62,678 nt of DNA from Cloacimonetes bacterium UBA3900. GTDB taxonomy: Bacteria; Cloacimonadota; Cloacimonadia; Cloacimonadales; Cloacimonadaceae. The position numbers and the translations under genes were made by a program. Below are positions 26,995 to 35,848 of the stretch, one piece after another. Location of the stretch: assembly GCA_002391675.1 (NCBI GenBank), contig DGFM01000009.1, positions 31,859 to 94,536 on the forward strand, given 5' to 3'. Position 1 is the first letter of the stretch. Each line of letters begins with the position of its first letter. The notes beneath the pieces were generated by a model, which saw only the letters and a list, made by a program, of their open reading frames with translations, did no database searches and was not told the DNA's origin.

Positions 26995-27923
26995 AAAAAC
27001 TCATCCTTTCCCTCATTTTTATTAGCTGTATCTTAGCCCTAACAGCCGTTGAAACCAGATTTTTGCAGCCCATCGTCAGGGTTGCGGACGGACAGGCTTT
27101 GGGCATCCAAGTCTTTGGAGATCAGGTGATCACCTGCAATCAACACCAGGTCTGGATCTACAATATCTTCAATCTCTTCCGCCCCTCCATCGAGGCCTCG
27201 TTCCTCTCCGGGGCACAGATCGAAGACTTCGACCTCGTGGGAGACAACTACCTCTACGTGGTTACGCGAGAGCCGGCAAACGTCATCGTGCCCGTGGATT
27301 CGCTCAATTCCTACTCACGCATCTATTTCACCGAACACCTGCCCGGAGACAAGATCACCCGCGAGGGCAGCACGGTCTACGTCGCAGACCGCTTCAAAGG
27401 CATAGATATCATCAACATCGGCAAAGGCGGCCTCAGGGAAATCATCTCCACCTTCTCCACCAACTGGGGCATCAAGGATTTTGAGGCCATCTACCCCAAC
27501 CTCTATGCGCTCAACGACTTCGGCCTGGTGACCGTGGATATCACGGATCAACAGTTCCCGCAAGCCAGAGGCCAAAACTACCAGATCCCGGAATCTCGCT
27601 GCTTGGTGAAAAACAAGGATACCGTGTGGGTGGGTGCCGGCAAAAACCTGCTTGGCATCAACGTGCGCGACCTCAAAAACCCCTACCTCACCACCCAATA
27701 CCGGATGCCAAACGAAATCCTGGACCTGGAAGTGCTGGACGACCGTCTCTACCTGGCTTTGGGACGCGGAGGCGTGAAGATTCTGGACGTGAAAAACCCC
27801 CTGCAGATCGAGGATATCAACACCATCAATACGCCCTACAGCGTCTATGACGTGGCCCTGAGCGAGGATCTGGTCTTCCTGGGCATGGGTAGAGATGGCT
27901 GGTGCATATATCAGTATAAGTAG
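26991..27923 (+). CDS. Exported LVIVD-type beta-propeller protein
   Basis: 310 residues with a signal peptide (MKKLILSLIFISCILALTAVE). The rest consists of repeated blades with patterns such as GIDIINI, LVTVDITD, LLGINVRDLKNPY and GVKILDVKNP, as in LVIVD-repeat propellers. It probably acts in the periplasm or at the surface as a binding platform. Last of the seven-gene run; no clear terminator follows, and the palindrome array starts 15 bases after its stop. Confidence 0.75.
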   Translation: MKKLILSLIFISCILALTAVETRFLQPIVRVADGQALGIQVFGDQVITCNQHQVWIYNIFNLFRPSIEASFLSGAQIEDFDLVGDNYLYVVTREPANVIVPVDSLNSYSRIYFTEHLPGDKITREGSTVYVADRFKGIDIINIGKGGLREIISTFSTNWGIKDFEAIYPNLYALNDFGLVTVDITDQQFPQARGQNYQIPESRCLVKNKDTVWVGAGKNLLGINVRDLKNPYLTTQYRMPNEILDLEVLDDRLYLALGRGGVKILDVKNPLQIEDINTINTPYSVYDVALSEDLVFLGMGRDGWCIYQYK

Positions 27924-27937
27924 TCGTCAGTCATCAG

Positions 27938-28100
27938 TAGCCGGCGGTTGCCGTAGCGACCATGTACGGGCGCTTGCCTATAGCGCCGCAAAGTACGGTC
28001 GGTCGCTGGACCGACCATGTACGACCGCTCCCCGAGCACCGAAGGTATCGGCGTTAGCCGCACCGACCATGTACGGGCGCTTGCCTATAGCGCCGCATGC
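27938..28100. repeat. Palindromic repeat array left of the restriction island
   Basis: Contains a 33-bp direct repeat (27958-27990 and 28065-28097) whose core is GGCGCT-n-AGCGCC. Between the two lies the 20-bp palindrome GGTCGG...CCGACC (27997-28016), identical to 208-227. Linkers are GTAC/ATGTAC. No coding potential. Confidence 0.8.
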
Positions 28101-28205
28101 TAAAATAGGGCTCAAATTCAATTAAGGTGGGTAAAACTTGGGAGGGACAAGGCAATTTCCCTTGGTTTTCAGGGCGTAAAATGGTAGACGAACATCCAAA
28201 GAACA

Positions 28206-28466
28206 CCTACTAATTTAGTAGGTATTCCTTTTCTCGCCCCGTCACCGGAAAAGTGAGGGTTTTGTGAAAAATTTGCCCCATCTTAACAAAACTGAACGGA
28301 AAAACGCCTTTTTTGACCCCTCTCAAACGTCGATTTCATGCGGCCTCCCAATGGGGCCCCTAAGGGGCTCCTACGGGATCCGCAAGTAACCCATAGGAAA
28401 CCCGTAAGATATGCGAAACGGCGAGGTAGGAGCCAGAAAAGTTGTGAACCTTTTCAAAAAGTCAAA
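28206..28466 (+). repeat. Copy A of the dispersed ~260-nt structured repeat
   Basis: Aligns with 52066-52325 over nearly the same length (261 vs 260). Order of parts: hairpin CCTACTAATTTAGTAGG (28206-28222); a second hairpin TCAC-n7-GTGA followed by GGGTTTT (28242-28261); a conserved core from about 28280 with TTTTTTGACCCCTCTC and a CCCCTAAGGGG stem; and a 69-nt 3' block (28398-28466). An ATG at 28338 opens a 68-codon basic frame whose first 43 codons align with copy B. Could be a structured RNA or a non-autonomous mobile element. Confidence 0.75.
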
Positions 28467-28896
28467 TATTTCGATATATTCTCGGTTTTTCCGGGGAAAT
28501 TATGCCCCCAAAATGAGCACTTTTTTGAGAGGAAAGAAACTTGAGAAGCTCACTGACTTTTCGACCATAAAAGCGAGAGATACATCCGGTGCCCAGCGTA
28601 GGCTTGATCGGAAGCACAGAGATCAACTCGAAGAAACCATGATCTAAAATGACTTCCTGCTTATAATACTCTCCAATTTAGGCCCGACACATCTTATCCG
28701 TGTTTAATAAAGCAATATGCGCACTAAACTTTTGGGTTAAGGCTTTATAATACGGAACAGGCTTTACAGCAGATTTGTTGTAATCTCAAGACTCAATCCT
28801 TTTTCTCCAAATAAGTTGGTGCAGAGTTTTAGTAGTTGACAAAAAAGCGCCAAAATCAACCCTTGAGCAAAGACAAACTATAATGGAGATACAAAC
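28467..28896. other. Spacer upstream of the type III genes
   Basis: 430 bases, A+T-rich, no gene I would defend. TATAAT occurs near 28747 and TTGACA near 28836, but neither has a partner at normal spacing. The second TATAAT-like string (~28878) overlaps the ribosome-binding site GGAG of the next gene. The promoter of the restriction genes is not resolved. Confidence 0.5.
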
Positions 28897-30768
28897 ATGG
28901 TAAGACTCGATGAGAACTTTGGGAGAAGCGAAGATCTTATTAGCAAAAATATAGAGCAGTTGAAGCAACTGTTCCCCATGGCCTTTACTGAGGGGAAAAT
29001 TGATTTTGAGGTACTAAAACAGCTTCTAGGAGAGTATGTTGATAATGAGGAAACAAAGTACGGCATAAACTGGTATGGGAAAAAGAAAGCTCGCATGATT
29101 TCGCTTACTCCAAGCATGGGAACTTTGAGACCATGTCCTGAGGATAGCGTCGATTGGGAGCAAACCCAGAATGTTATTATTGAAGGTGATAATTTGGAAG
29201 TGTTAAAACTTCTCCAAAAGAGTATGCATGGCAAGGTAAAGCTTATCTATATAGACCCCCCTTACAACACAGGTCTTGATTTTGTCTACACGGACAATTA
29301 TAAAGATAATATTCAAAACTACTTGGAACTAACCTCACAGTCTGATGGCAATCAGAAGCTAACTAGCAATACGGAATCAAGTGGAAGATTCCATACACAG
29401 TGGCTGAACATGATGTATCCTAGGTTAATTTTAGCTCGAAACCTTTTGAGAAAAGATGGCGCAATTCTCATCAGTATAGACGAGAATGAAATAGCAAACC
29501 TATTGGCGATATGCAATGATGTTTTTGGGGAGGAGAATTTTGTTGAGTGTTTAGTTTATGACAAAAAAGCAGCTCCCAAGGGGGTGCCGCCAACAAATAT
29601 GGTTGTTGGTGTTCACGAGTATATTCTATGTTACGCAAAGTCATCAGAATTTAAGTTCATAGGTACTTTAAGAAGTCAGGATGGGTTTAGCAATCCCGAC
29701 AATGATCCTCGTGGCCCTTGGCGAAACACAAACATAAAAAGCACCGTCAACGACAGATCAACAGCCTTTACAATAACAGACCCATTAACTGGCAATGAGT
29801 ATACCGATACATGGGCATTCGCGAAATCTGAAATTGAAAGATTGATCCAAGAGAATCGGCTATTATTCCCGAAATCAAGTGAAGGACAGGTTAGAATGAA
29901 AGAGTTTTTCTATGAATTCGGATCACCTTATATTCCCATTAAGTCTTCATTAGGTTTGTTCGATGCGCAGAAAAATACAGAAATGTTAGTCAAATTAATG
30001 GGCGAGAAAGTCTTTCTGAACCCCAAAAGTCTTGATCTTATGAGAACATTGGTATCTATTGTTACCTCAAGAGATGATATTGTGTTGGACTTTTTTGCAG
30101 GCATTGGTACTACAGGGCACGCTGTATTAGAACAGAACGCTATCGATAATGGAAGTCGAAGATATATTCTTGTACAGCTTCCTGAATTGCTTGATACAAA
30201 TGTCAAAGATCAAAGAGACGCTGCAGAATACTGTGATAGAATGAACAAACCAAAAAATATTTGTGAATTAACCAAGGAAAGAATTAGAAGAGCGTCTCAA
30301 CTAATCAAGCAAGTTTACCCCGGGTCCACAGGTGATCTCGGGTTTAGGGTATTTAAGCTAGATTCCTCCAACATAAAAGCATGGGACCCGTCGATGCAAG
30401 ACATAGAATTGTCTATTGAGAAATATTCAGAGTATATCAAAAAAGATAGATCTGAAATGGATATTCTGTTTGAACTTCTACTCAAGTTAGGCTTAGATCT
30501 ATCTCTTCAGATCGAAAGCAAGGAAATATGCCACGAGGTCATATATAATGTTGGCTTCGGTGCTCTGATAGTTTGCTTATCAAAAAGCATTCCCAGTGAT
30601 GATTTAGAGTTACTTGCGCAGGGCATGGTTGACTGGATCAAGTCCCAAGATCCCGAGGTGGAGCCAACGATTGTATTTCGTGACTCTGCATTTGAAAATG
30701 ATGTGGCCAAAACAAACCTTACTGCCATATTAAATCAATGTGGATATGATAGAATTCATAGCTTATAG
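28897..30768 (+). CDS. mod: Type III restriction-modification system DNA methyltransferase (Mod)
   Basis: 623 residues. A beta-class adenine-N6 methyltransferase: catalytic DPPY at 120-123 (IYIDPPYNTG) comes before the SAM motif FAGIGTTGHA near 399. A target-recognition region of about 250 residues lies between them and carries the sequence specificity. Type III Mod subunits methylate one strand and also recognise the site for Res. GGAG precedes the start. Res follows after seven bases. Codon use is A+T-rich (many TTA, ATA, AGA), unlike neighbouring operons, which suggests acquisition by transfer. Confidence 0.95.
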   Translation: MVRLDENFGRSEDLISKNIEQLKQLFPMAFTEGKIDFEVLKQLLGEYVDNEETKYGINWYGKKKARMISLTPSMGTLRPCPEDSVDWEQTQNVIIEGDNLEVLKLLQKSMHGKVKLIYIDPPYNTGLDFVYTDNYKDNIQNYLELTSQSDGNQKLTSNTESSGRFHTQWLNMMYPRLILARNLLRKDGAILISIDENEIANLLAICNDVFGEENFVECLVYDKKAAPKGVPPTNMVVGVHEYILCYAKSSEFKFIGTLRSQDGFSNPDNDPRGPWRNTNIKSTVNDRSTAFTITDPLTGNEYTDTWAFAKSEIERLIQENRLLFPKSSEGQVRMKEFFYEFGSPYIPIKSSLGLFDAQKNTEMLVKLMGEKVFLNPKSLDLMRTLVSIVTSRDDIVLDFFAGIGTTGHAVLEQNAIDNGSRRYILVQLPELLDTNVKDQRDAAEYCDRMNKPKNICELTKERIRRASQLIKQVYPGSTGDLGFRVFKLDSSNIKAWDPSMQDIELSIEKYSEYIKKDRSEMDILFELLLKLGLDLSLQIESKEICHEVIYNVGFGALIVCLSKSIPSDDLELLAQGMVDWIKSQDPEVEPTIVFRDSAFENDVAKTNLTAILNQCGYDRIHSL

Positions 30769-30775
30769 GTAAATT

Positions 30776-33754
30776 ATGAAACTACATTTTGAACCCAACC
30801 TGCAATTTCAATTGGATGCCATTGAGGCAGTATGCGACCTTTTTAAAGGTCAAGAGCAAGGTCATTCTCTGTTTACAGTAGCTATGCCCACAGAAGAGCA
30901 AATTGATTTACTTGTAGAATCTGAAGGCATTGGAATTGGAAATAAACTTGGACTATTAGATGAAGACATACTGGCTAACCTTCAGGAAATCCAGCTTCGT
31001 AATGGTTTAAGACCAGACAGTGTTTTACATTCAATGAACTTTACGGTTGAGATGGAAACTGGAACCGGAAAAACCTATGTGTATCTAAGAACAATTTTGG
31101 AGCTCAATAAGCGTTTTGGATTCAAAAAGTTCGTGATTGTGGTTCCCTCCATTGCCATCAAAGAGGGTGTGTATAAATCGCTGCAAATTACTAGTGATCA
31201 CTTCAAATCCCTATACGAAAGCGAACCGTATGATTATTTTCTCTATGATTCCAACAAGCTTGGTCAGGTGCGGCACTTTGCCACCAGTGATTCCATCCAG
31301 ATCATGGTTGTTACAGTTGGAGCAATAAATAAAAGAGATGTCAACAATCTGTACAAGGAAACGGAGAAACTCAATTGGGGCAAACCAATTGACCTGATTA
31401 GTCAAACTAACCCCATCATCATCGTGGATGAGCCTCAAAGCGTTGATGGAGGCTTGGAGGGACGCGGTAAAGAAGCCCTGGCTGCGATGAACCCCCTCTG
31501 TACATTGAGGTATTCTGCAACACATGTTGAAAAACATCACATGGTTTATCGCTTGGATGCAGTGGATGCCTATCAGAAACAATTGGTCAAGCAGATAGAG
31601 GTGGCATCTGCGAGGATTGTCGGCGACCATAATAAACCCTATATCAAGGTTGTATCAATATCGAACAGGCGCAATTTGATTCAGGCTAAGGTGGAATTAG
31701 ATGTTCAACGGGGACAAGATGTTGTCCGTAAACATGTCATGGTTCAGGATGGAGATCTGCTACTTACGATTACAGGTAGGGACATTTACGACAACTGCAC
31801 GATTGGCGAAATCAGTTGTCGCAAAGGGGCAGAGTTTGTTGAGATCTGGTTCCCGGGCGTAAACAAAAATCTGAAAATAGGAGAAAGCTATGGAGGAGTA
31901 GACGAAGACTCACTGGCGAAGTTGATGATCCGACGCACAATCAAGGAGCATTTGGATAAAGAACTCAGGCTCACGCATAGGGGCATAAAGGTTCTTAGTC
32001 TGTTCTTTATTGACCGAGTTGAGAAGTATCGTAGTTACGATGCAGATGGCAACGCTATCAAGGGAGAGTACGCCAAGATCTTTGAGGAAGAGTATGCAAG
32101 GCTAATTAGACGTGGCGAGTACAGCACTATCTTTAATGATGTTGATATAGACAGCTTGGCTCAAGAAGTACATAATGGATATTTCTCTATAGATAGGAAA
32201 GGTGGTTGGACGGATACAAAAGAAAACAATCAGACAAATAGGGATAACGCAGAGAGAGCCTACAGCCTTATCATGAAAGATAAGGAAAAATTATTGAGCC
32301 TTGACACTAAATTGAAGTTCATTTTTTCCCACTCAGCCTTGAAGGAAGGGTGGGACAATCCCAACGTATTCCAGATTTGTACTCTAAGAGAGATGGGATC
32401 GGAACTGCAAAGAAGACAAACCATAGGCAGGGGGTTGCGTCTGTGTGTAAACCAGGATGGTGAACGGGTCAGAGGTTTTGATGTGAATACTCTTACGGTG
32501 ATCGCAAGTGAGGGTTATGAATCTTTTGCCTATAATCTGCAAAGAGAAATAGAAACAGACACAGGAATACGTTTTGGTATCGTGGAAAAAGATCAGTTTG
32601 CAGCGATAAAAGTAGTTGATCCCTCTGGTAAAACTGTAGCCCTTGGTGTTGCAGAATCTGAAAAATTGTGGGATTATTTGAAAGATAACCAGCTCATCAA
32701 CTACAAAGGAGTCATTCAGGATAAACTACGCGCCGGATTGAAAGAAGATAAACTGCAACTCCCCGATGAATATGCGGATCAACACGAAGAAATTAGAATT
32801 ATTCTGCGCAGGTTTGCAGGAAGGCTTGAGATCAAGAATGCAGATGATAGAAGTAGAATAAAAGTGAGGAAAGAAGTGCTGTACAGCCCTGAGTTTAAAG
32901 AGCTCTGGGACAGAATAAAGCACAAAACTACATACAGAGTTAACTTTGATAATGAAAAGCTCATAAGAGACTGCATTGAAGCTGTGGATAGAATGCCACC
33001 AGTTGTAAATTCAGCCTTGATTTGGGACAAAGTAAATATCAAGATGGATGACGGAGGAGTTGATACGGTTCTGAAAGAAACGACATCACCAGCATCCATT
33101 CATCCCGGGGAGATTGTCTTACCAGATGTTTTATCCGAGTTAGCGAACAAAACCAAGTTAACCAGAAAGAGCATAACCAGAATTCTTTTGGACAGCAGCA
33201 GATTGATTGATTTCAAACGCAATCCCCAAAAGTTCATTGAATATGCAACTGAAGCCATCAATAGAACTAAGAGGTTAGCCCTCGTAGATGGCATCAAGTA
33301 TCAGCGTATAGGCGATGACTACTACTTTACCCAAGAATTGTTTGAGAACGAAGAACTATTTGGCTATGTATCTCAAAATATGCTTGAGTCTCAGAAAACT
33401 CCCTACGAATACATCGTTTATGATTCTACAACAGTAGAAAGGCCGTTCGCAGAGAGCTTGGAGAAAAACAAGGCGGTAAAGGTGTTTGCCAAATTACCAC
33501 CTTGGTTCCAAATACCAACTCCTTTAGGGGGATATAATCCAGACTGGGCTATATTGGTAGATACAGAAGACGGCTTGCGCTTATTCTTCGTTGTAGAGAC
33601 AAAAGGGGATGTTTTCTCAGATGCTCTCCGCCCATCAGAGAAGGCGAGAATAGATTGTGGCAAAAAGCATTTTGAGGCCTTGGACACTGACGTTACTTTC
33701 ACTGTAGCAAATAGTTATGGTTTTTTCGAAAACCTACTGAGCCCAAGTAGTTGA
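30776..33754 (+). CDS. res: Type III restriction enzyme Res subunit (helicase-nuclease)
   Basis: 992 residues. The superfamily 2 helicase part has METGTGKT (Walker A, 93-100), VDEPQ (motif II, near 215), RYSATH (motif III), and later SALKEGWDNPNVFQI and RRQTIGRGLR (motifs V/VI). The C-terminus holds a PD-(D/E)xK nuclease: NPDWAIL ... FFVVETKGD near 918-945. Full length and apparently intact. Translocates or switches on DNA after binding two unmodified sites with Mod and cleaves nearby. Same A+T-rich codon use as mod. Confidence 0.95.
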   Translation: MKLHFEPNLQFQLDAIEAVCDLFKGQEQGHSLFTVAMPTEEQIDLLVESEGIGIGNKLGLLDEDILANLQEIQLRNGLRPDSVLHSMNFTVEMETGTGKTYVYLRTILELNKRFGFKKFVIVVPSIAIKEGVYKSLQITSDHFKSLYESEPYDYFLYDSNKLGQVRHFATSDSIQIMVVTVGAINKRDVNNLYKETEKLNWGKPIDLISQTNPIIIVDEPQSVDGGLEGRGKEALAAMNPLCTLRYSATHVEKHHMVYRLDAVDAYQKQLVKQIEVASARIVGDHNKPYIKVVSISNRRNLIQAKVELDVQRGQDVVRKHVMVQDGDLLLTITGRDIYDNCTIGEISCRKGAEFVEIWFPGVNKNLKIGESYGGVDEDSLAKLMIRRTIKEHLDKELRLTHRGIKVLSLFFIDRVEKYRSYDADGNAIKGEYAKIFEEEYARLIRRGEYSTIFNDVDIDSLAQEVHNGYFSIDRKGGWTDTKENNQTNRDNAERAYSLIMKDKEKLLSLDTKLKFIFSHSALKEGWDNPNVFQICTLREMGSELQRRQTIGRGLRLCVNQDGERVRGFDVNTLTVIASEGYESFAYNLQREIETDTGIRFGIVEKDQFAAIKVVDPSGKTVALGVAESEKLWDYLKDNQLINYKGVIQDKLRAGLKEDKLQLPDEYADQHEEIRIILRRFAGRLEIKNADDRSRIKVRKEVLYSPEFKELWDRIKHKTTYRVNFDNEKLIRDCIEAVDRMPPVVNSALIWDKVNIKMDDGGVDTVLKETTSPASIHPGEIVLPDVLSELANKTKLTRKSITRILLDSSRLIDFKRNPQKFIEYATEAINRTKRLALVDGIKYQRIGDDYYFTQELFENEELFGYVSQNMLESQKTPYEYIVYDSTTVERPFAESLEKNKAVKVFAKLPPWFQIPTPLGGYNPDWAILVDTEDGLRLFFVVETKGDVFSDALRPSEKARIDCGKKHFEALDTDVTFTVANSYGFFENLLSPSS

Positions 33755-33764
33755 TTGGTGGCAA

Positions 33765-33900
33765 GCTGCACCTGCAGCGAACTGGCAGTTGTAAGCATCA
33801 GGCTGCACTTGCTCAGGTCGGTGTGGCTTACGCCTGTACCTTCGGTGCGCAGCGAGCGACCGTACTATGCGGCGGTTCGGCGACCGCCGGCTACCTTCTC
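33765..33900. repeat. Palindromic repeat array right of the restriction island
   Basis: Begins 11 bases after res. Includes GCAGCGAGCGACCGTAC-type units and, at 33869-33894, a 26-base unit with stem GGCGGT/ACCGCC that is identical at 34338-34363 and 52574-52599. Confidence 0.75.
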
Positions 33901-34074
33901 CGGTATTACACTTTGACAAAGAAAGAGACAACATTTGACCGATTTCGTATGCTTAACGTTAGCAAGCAGTTACAGGTTTGGTTTTTTCGGTTTTTCTTCG
34001 TCTGAGCGAGGTCGTCAGAGTATATTATGAGAGGAGGTTTTCTGAAAGTGAGTTTTGGATTCTTCTACGGATAC
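33901..34074. other. Spacer between two palindrome arrays
   Basis: No gene. Read on the minus strand, GGTCAAATGTTG (about 33930-33941) followed some 45 bases on by AAGGTAGCCGGCGGTCGC resembles the 3' junction of repeat copy B (52318-52395). It may be a decayed, inverted copy of the repeat end. The stretch 34010-34080 (gagagg-agg-tttt ... ggatacacacgga) resembles 115-150. Confidence 0.4.
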
Positions 34075-34395
34075 ACACGGACGGGTGGCCGGATTCGCCG
34101 TCAAGCTGTGAGTTGTGAGCAACTGGCGCCAGGGGTGGGGATGCAGATGGACGCGTGAAGATCGGCGGTGCGGCTTGCGCCGGTACCTTCGGTGCTGGGT
34201 AAAGCGGCCCGCACACTTGAACTTGGTCACTGACCAAGTTACCCGCCCTGTCCTGAGCTTGGTCAGTGCGCTGTCCATTGGTGGAATCGCTCTCAAGGAA
34301 AACAAACGTTTTGAACTGTCTGCGGCGACCAATACAAGCGGCGGTTCGGCGACCGCCGGCTACAAGGCTTGGTCGCTATAGGCAAGCGACCATAC
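34075..34395. repeat. Palindromic repeat array
   Basis: Successive hairpins of different stem sequence, including the shared 26-base unit at 34338-34363 and GGTCGC-n9-GCGACC near 34371-34391. The last unit ends about ten bases from the stop of the ZIP gene, which has no other terminator. Confidence 0.7.
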
Positions 34396-34401
34396 TTTAC
34401 A

Positions 34402-35190
34402 TTACCCTAATGACACATCCAAGATCATCATCAAGACGAAGCCAAGCATCACACCCACGGTAGCTAAATGGCCGTGTTTGCCTCGTTGGATCTCGGGGAT
34501 CATCTCTTCCACCACCACAAAGATCATAGCACCGGCGGCAAAGGCCAGAGTATAAGGCAGAAATGCTTTGGCGGAGAGCGCCATGAGCGCACCCAGTACG
34601 CCTCCGATGGGTTCCACCATACCGGAAAACTGGCCCCAGAAGAAGCTTTTCCAGCGGGAAAGTCCTTCACGACGCAAGGGGATGGACACCGCTGCACCTT
34701 CGGGGAGATTTTGGATGCCGATGCCCAAAGTCAGGGAGAGGGCTCCGGCCAAAGTGGCAGAGGGAACTCCGTGGGCCAGGGCACCAAAAGCCACACCCAC
34801 GGCCATGCCTTCCGGAAAGTTGTGCAGCGTCACCGCCAGAAACATGAGGGTGGATTTGCCCCAAGGCGTCTTGATACCTTCGTGTTCCACTGTATCGCCC
34901 GTAATATGCACGTGGGGGAGCAGCAGGTCTATCAAGCGCAGGAATGCTCCTCCCAAGAGGAAGCCGATGGCAGCGGGGAAGGCGGAATTGCTCATCTGGA
35001 TGGCGGGATCGAGCAGCGACCAAAAGCTGGCGGCGATCATCACACCGGCGGCGAAGCCCAGCATAACGTCCAAGACCCAGTCTTTGATGGTCTTGAAGAA
35101 AAGCACAAAGGCTGAGCCGATGGCGGTCATCAGCCAGGTGAAGCAGGTGGCCAAAAAGGCCAGGAGGATGGGGTTAAGCTCTGGATTCAT
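34402..35190 (-). CDS. ZIP-family metal transporter
   Basis: 262 residues with about eight hydrophobic segments. The paired metal-site helices carry HNFPEGMAVG and NLPEGAAVS (the H/N-x-x-P-E-G pattern of ZIP helices 4 and 5), with a VVEEMIPE segment near the end. It imports zinc or related divalent metals across the inner membrane. The closest resemblance is to the ZupT/GufA-like branch. Last gene of a long minus-strand run; its start overlaps the small gene upstream by 17 bases. Confidence 0.92.
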   Translation of the reverse strand: MNPELNPILLAFLATCFTWLMTAIGSAFVLFFKTIKDWVLDVMLGFAAGVMIAASFWSLLDPAIQMSNSAFPAAIGFLLGGAFLRLIDLLLPHVHITGDTVEHEGIKTPWGKSTLMFLAVTLHNFPEGMAVGVAFGALAHGVPSATLAGALSLTLGIGIQNLPEGAAVSIPLRREGLSRWKSFFWGQFSGMVEPIGGVLGALMALSAKAFLPYTLAFAAGAMIFVVVEEMIPEIQRGKHGHLATVGVMLGFVLMMILDVSLG

Positions 35191-35380
35191 AGAATCTTTC
35201 GATCGCTTCCAGCAGCTCCTGTGTGGTGGCCTTCAGGTCGTTTGTATAAACGTCTACCTTTTCTCCATTGTCGAAGGTGATGAGCAGGTTCCCCAGCGCG
35301 GAGCCTACCTGACGTATTTTGGGGATGACGATGTGGCAGGCTCCAAGGTGGGGATCGGTGTAGCTATAGATGGATTTCAT
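35174..35380 (-). CDS. Small conserved-looking protein, unknown function
   Basis: 68 residues, no family recognised. It reads like a compact alpha/beta protein (IRQVGSALGNLLITFDNGEKVDVYTNDL then a helix TTQELLEAIERF). It sits in operon context between a flavin-fold protein and the ZIP transporter and overlaps the latter, which argues that it is translated. No metal-binding cysteines. Confidence 0.6.
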   Translation of the reverse strand: MKSIYSYTDPHLGACHIVIPKIRQVGSALGNLLITFDNGEKVDVYTNDLKATTQELLEAIERFYESRA

Positions 35381-35392
35381 CCTAAAGCTCCA

Positions 35393-35836
35393 TCAGTAGC
35401 GTCTAAAAGTGCAGCCCCGGCTATGGTTTTCACCGGGGCGCAAATATTCGGCGTATTCAGGGTAGAACTCGATCAAGGTGTAATCCGGGTCGTCCCAGCC
35501 GGAATAGTACTGATCAAAGAAGTAGCAGTACTCGGCGGCTTCGGCGCGCAGATCGTTGTTGGTGACGATTTTGGCGCTTCCCAGGAGGCGGATATAGCCA
35601 TTTTGGCCGTCTTCGCTGATGGGCACGCATACTTCCACCCTTTTATTGGCGCTTATCTGGCCCACCTTCGCATCGCCACTGTAGGTGGTAAAGAAGTAGC
35701 GCTCGTCGTATTCAAACATCACAATGGGACGAACGCGGGCTTGGTTTTTATCCACCGTGGCTAAGTAGACATACTGGTTTTGACGTATCCAGGTAAGCAT
35801 TTCCTGCATCAATTCAGAATCTGAAGTGCGGGCCAT
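35393..35836 (-). CDS. Pyridoxamine 5'-phosphate oxidase-like FMN-binding protein
   Basis: 147 residues, split-barrel fold: an N-terminal helix, then YVYLATVDKNQARVRPIVMFEYDERYFFTT and a GDAKVGQI-ANKRVEVCV block that matches small PNPOx-like proteins. These bind FMN or related cofactors. It lacks the longer C-terminus of true PdxH, so a B6 oxidase role is unlikely. AAGGAG lies upstream. It sits 12 bases before the small gene at 35380. Confidence 0.85.
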   Translation of the reverse strand: MARTSDSELMQEMLTWIRQNQYVYLATVDKNQARVRPIVMFEYDERYFFTTYSGDAKVGQISANKRVEVCVPISEDGQNGYIRLLGSAKIVTNNDLRAEAAEYCYFFDQYYSGWDDPDYTLIEFYPEYAEYLRPGENHSRGCTFRRY

Positions 35837-35848
35837 GATAAAAACTCC

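Noticed and set aside
27938..28100. CRISPR array
   Set aside because: Repeats are present, but unit and spacer lengths are irregular, the units are themselves palindromes, and there is no cas gene in the window.
28878..28883. TATAAT as -10 box of mod
   Set aside because: It overlaps the ribosome-binding site GGAG and lies only ~15 bases before the start; TTGACA at 28836 is too far upstream of it.
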